Of a stretch of 7,124 nt of DNA, positions 6,414-7,124 are shown in pieces; position 1 is the first letter of the stretch; each line of letters starts with the position of its first letter. The notes below the pieces were generated by a model. The model was not told the origin of the DNA. It searched no databases and saw only the letters and a list, made by a program, of their open reading frames with translations. The translations under genes were made by a program, and so were the position numbers. Origin of the DNA: CBDVAK01 sp965371945 (lineage in GTDB: Bacteria; Pseudomonadota; Gammaproteobacteria; Competibacterales; JAHEDQ01); NCBI GenBank assembly GCA_965371945.1, contig CBDVAK010000182.1, positions 1-7,124 of the forward strand. The letters run 5' to 3'.

Positions 6414-6977
6414 ATGACCTTGAATCTGCCAACCATCCTGACCTTGTTGCGAATTGCGGCAATTCCGGTGTTCGCCGTGGTTTTTGGCTTGCCCTGGCGT
6501 TGGGCTGGTCCGGCCGCGGCGGCCTTGTTTGCACTGGCGGCCATCACCGACTGGCTGGATGGCTATCTGGCGCGGCGATTCGATCAGACTTCGCGGTTCG
6601 GCGCTTTTCTGGACCCGGTGGCAGACAAGTTGATGGTAGCCACGGCGTTGGTGCTGCTGGTGCAGGCCTATCCGGGCCCGCTGATGACCGCAGCCGCCGC
6701 GGTCATCATCGGTCGCGAGATCACGGTATCTGCGTTACGCGAGTGGATGGCTGAAATCGGTGATCGTTCCCGGGTCGCAGTATCCGTAGTGGGGAAGGTC
6801 AAGACCACGGCGCAGATGGTCGCACTGCTGTTGCTGTTGTACCAGGAGCCCATCGCAGGGTTGTCCACCGTGGTGCTGGGCCAGTGGTTGCTGGTGGTGG
6901 CTGCTGTGTTGACCCTGTGGTCGATGGTCAGCTATCTGCGTGCGGCCTGGCCGGCGCTCAGTAGCAACGACCAATGA
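6414..6977 (+). CDS. pgsA: PgsA, CDP-diacylglycerol--glycerol-3-phosphate 3-phosphatidyltransferase
   Basis: Inner-membrane enzyme that transfers phosphatidate from CDP-diacylglycerol to glycerol-3-phosphate, giving phosphatidylglycerophosphate and CMP. This is the committed step to phosphatidylglycerol and cardiolipin. The 187 aa (182 in E. coli) contain a perfect CDP-alcohol phosphotransferase signature D-x2-DG-x2-AR-x8-G-x3-D-x3-D: D46, D49, G50, A53, R54, G63, D67, D71. Hydrophobic membrane segments lie at about 8-25, 31-48, 73-84, 90-102, 132-143 and 153-175. The blocks GREITVSALREWMAE (100-114) and SVVGKVKTTAQM (124-135) are typical of PgsA rather than of phosphatidylserine or cardiolipin synthases. 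GAGAAG (6402-6407) overlaps the uvrC stop and sits 6 nt before the ATG, which suggests one transcript and coupled translation with uvrC. Confidence 0.96.
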   Translation: MTLNLPTILTLLRIAAIPVFAVVFGLPWRWAGPAAAALFALAAITDWLDGYLARRFDQTSRFGAFLDPVADKLMVATALVLLVQAYPGPLMTAAAAVIIGREITVSALREWMAEIGDRSRVAVSVVGKVKTTAQMVALLLLLYQEPIAGLSTVVLGQWLLVVAAVLTLWSMVSYLRAAWPALSSNDQ

Positions 6978-7004
6978 AGCGTCTTGCTGCCGCGATCAAG
7001 GCGA

Positions 7005-7023
7005 AAACCGTCGGTTGCGGTTT
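7005..7023 (+). other. Small inverted repeat after pgsA, not a convincing terminator
   Basis: AAACCG (7005-7010) and CGGTTT (7018-7023) can form a 6-bp stem with a 7-nt loop. AACCG-T-CGGTT (7006-7016) is an alternative pairing. No T-run follows, so intrinsic termination looks unlikely, and uvrC-pgsA transcripts may read into the tRNA. Confidence 0.25.
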
Positions 7024-7032
7024 CAGCGCGTG

Positions 7033-7060
7033 TTGACAGGGCTGTGGCGATGGCTAGAAT
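7033..7060 (+). promoter_or_regulatory. Sigma-70 promoter of tRNA-Gly with GC-rich discriminator
   Basis: A perfect -35 TTGACA (7033-7038), a 16-bp spacer and TAGAAT (7055-7060, 5 of 6) form the strongest promoter in the window. The bases after the -10, GCGGCCC, make the GC-rich discriminator typical of stable-RNA promoters under stringent (ppGpp/DksA) control. Transcription probably starts near 7067, leaving a leader of about 7 nt before the tRNA. Confidence 0.85.
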
Positions 7061-7073
7061 GCGGCCCACCAAA

Positions 7074-7124
7074 GCGGGAATAGCTCAGTTGGTAGAGCAC
7101 AACCTTGCCAAGGTTGGGGTCGCG
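7074..7124 (+). tRNA. tRNA-Gly, anticodon GCC (3' end beyond window)
   Basis: The first 51 nt of a glycine tRNA are visible and match E. coli tRNA-Gly(GCC) almost exactly. Acceptor 5' strand GCGGGAA (7074-7080); D arm GCTC AGTTGGTA GAGC (7083-7098); anticodon stem CAACC/GGTTG (7100-7104, 7112-7116) with loop TTGCCAA and anticodon GCC at 7107-7109; variable loop GGGTC; then the first three bases of the T stem. The anticodon stem has an A-T pair where E. coli has G-C, a compensated change. The T arm and acceptor 3' strand lie outside the window. In E. coli tRNA-Cys and tRNA-Leu genes follow; that cannot be seen here. Confidence 0.97.

Noticed and set aside
7074..7124. tRNA-Gly as an integration (att) site of a mobile element
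   Set aside because: The 3' half of the tRNA, where integration happens, is outside the window and no integrase or repeated tRNA fragment is present.

Overview
This window reads as a chromosomal housekeeping segment of a GC-rich (by eye roughly 60% G+C) gammaproteobacterium. The run gacA/uvrY - uvrC - pgsA - tRNA-Gly(GCC) is a classic gammaproteobacterial order, seen in E. coli as uvrY-uvrC-pgsA-glyW. The proteins match the Escherichia/Pseudomonas forms closely. I cannot name the genus. Divergent placement of mfd beside this run is not the E. coli arrangement.

Layout. Positions 1-45 (minus) hold the first 15 codons of a gene cut by the window edge. It lies 19 bp downstream of mfd and has its own good ribosome binding site. 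Positions 65-3523 (minus) hold a complete mfd (transcription-repair coupling factor, 1152 aa). Positions 3524-3784 are a divergent intergenic region with weak promoter-like elements and several short inverted and direct repeats. Positions 3785-4426 (plus) encode a GacA/UvrY response regulator of 213 aa. After a 153-bp gap with an AT-rich dyad come uvrC (4580-6403, 607 aa) and, 10 bp later, pgsA (6414-6977, 187 aa). A near-consensus sigma-70 promoter with a GC-rich discriminator (7033-7060) then drives tRNA-Gly, which starts at 7074 and runs off the window end.

How the genes work together. Mfd removes RNA polymerase stalled at lesions and recruits UvrA, and UvrC makes both incisions around the lesion later in the same pathway. 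Two nucleotide excision repair genes therefore flank a global two-component regulator. In the family, GacA/UvrY switches on small RNAs that sequester CsrA/RsmA, a role separate from repair despite the historic uvrY name. PgsA makes phosphatidylglycerophosphate for membrane lipids and is probably co-transcribed with uvrC.

Every sizeable stretch is explained by a well-known gene, and I found no mobile element, CRISPR array, toxin-antitoxin pair or previously undescribed system. The items worth a second look are modest: short repeats in the control regions, poly-T tracts inside uvrC, and an unusual residue in the GacA DNA-binding helix.
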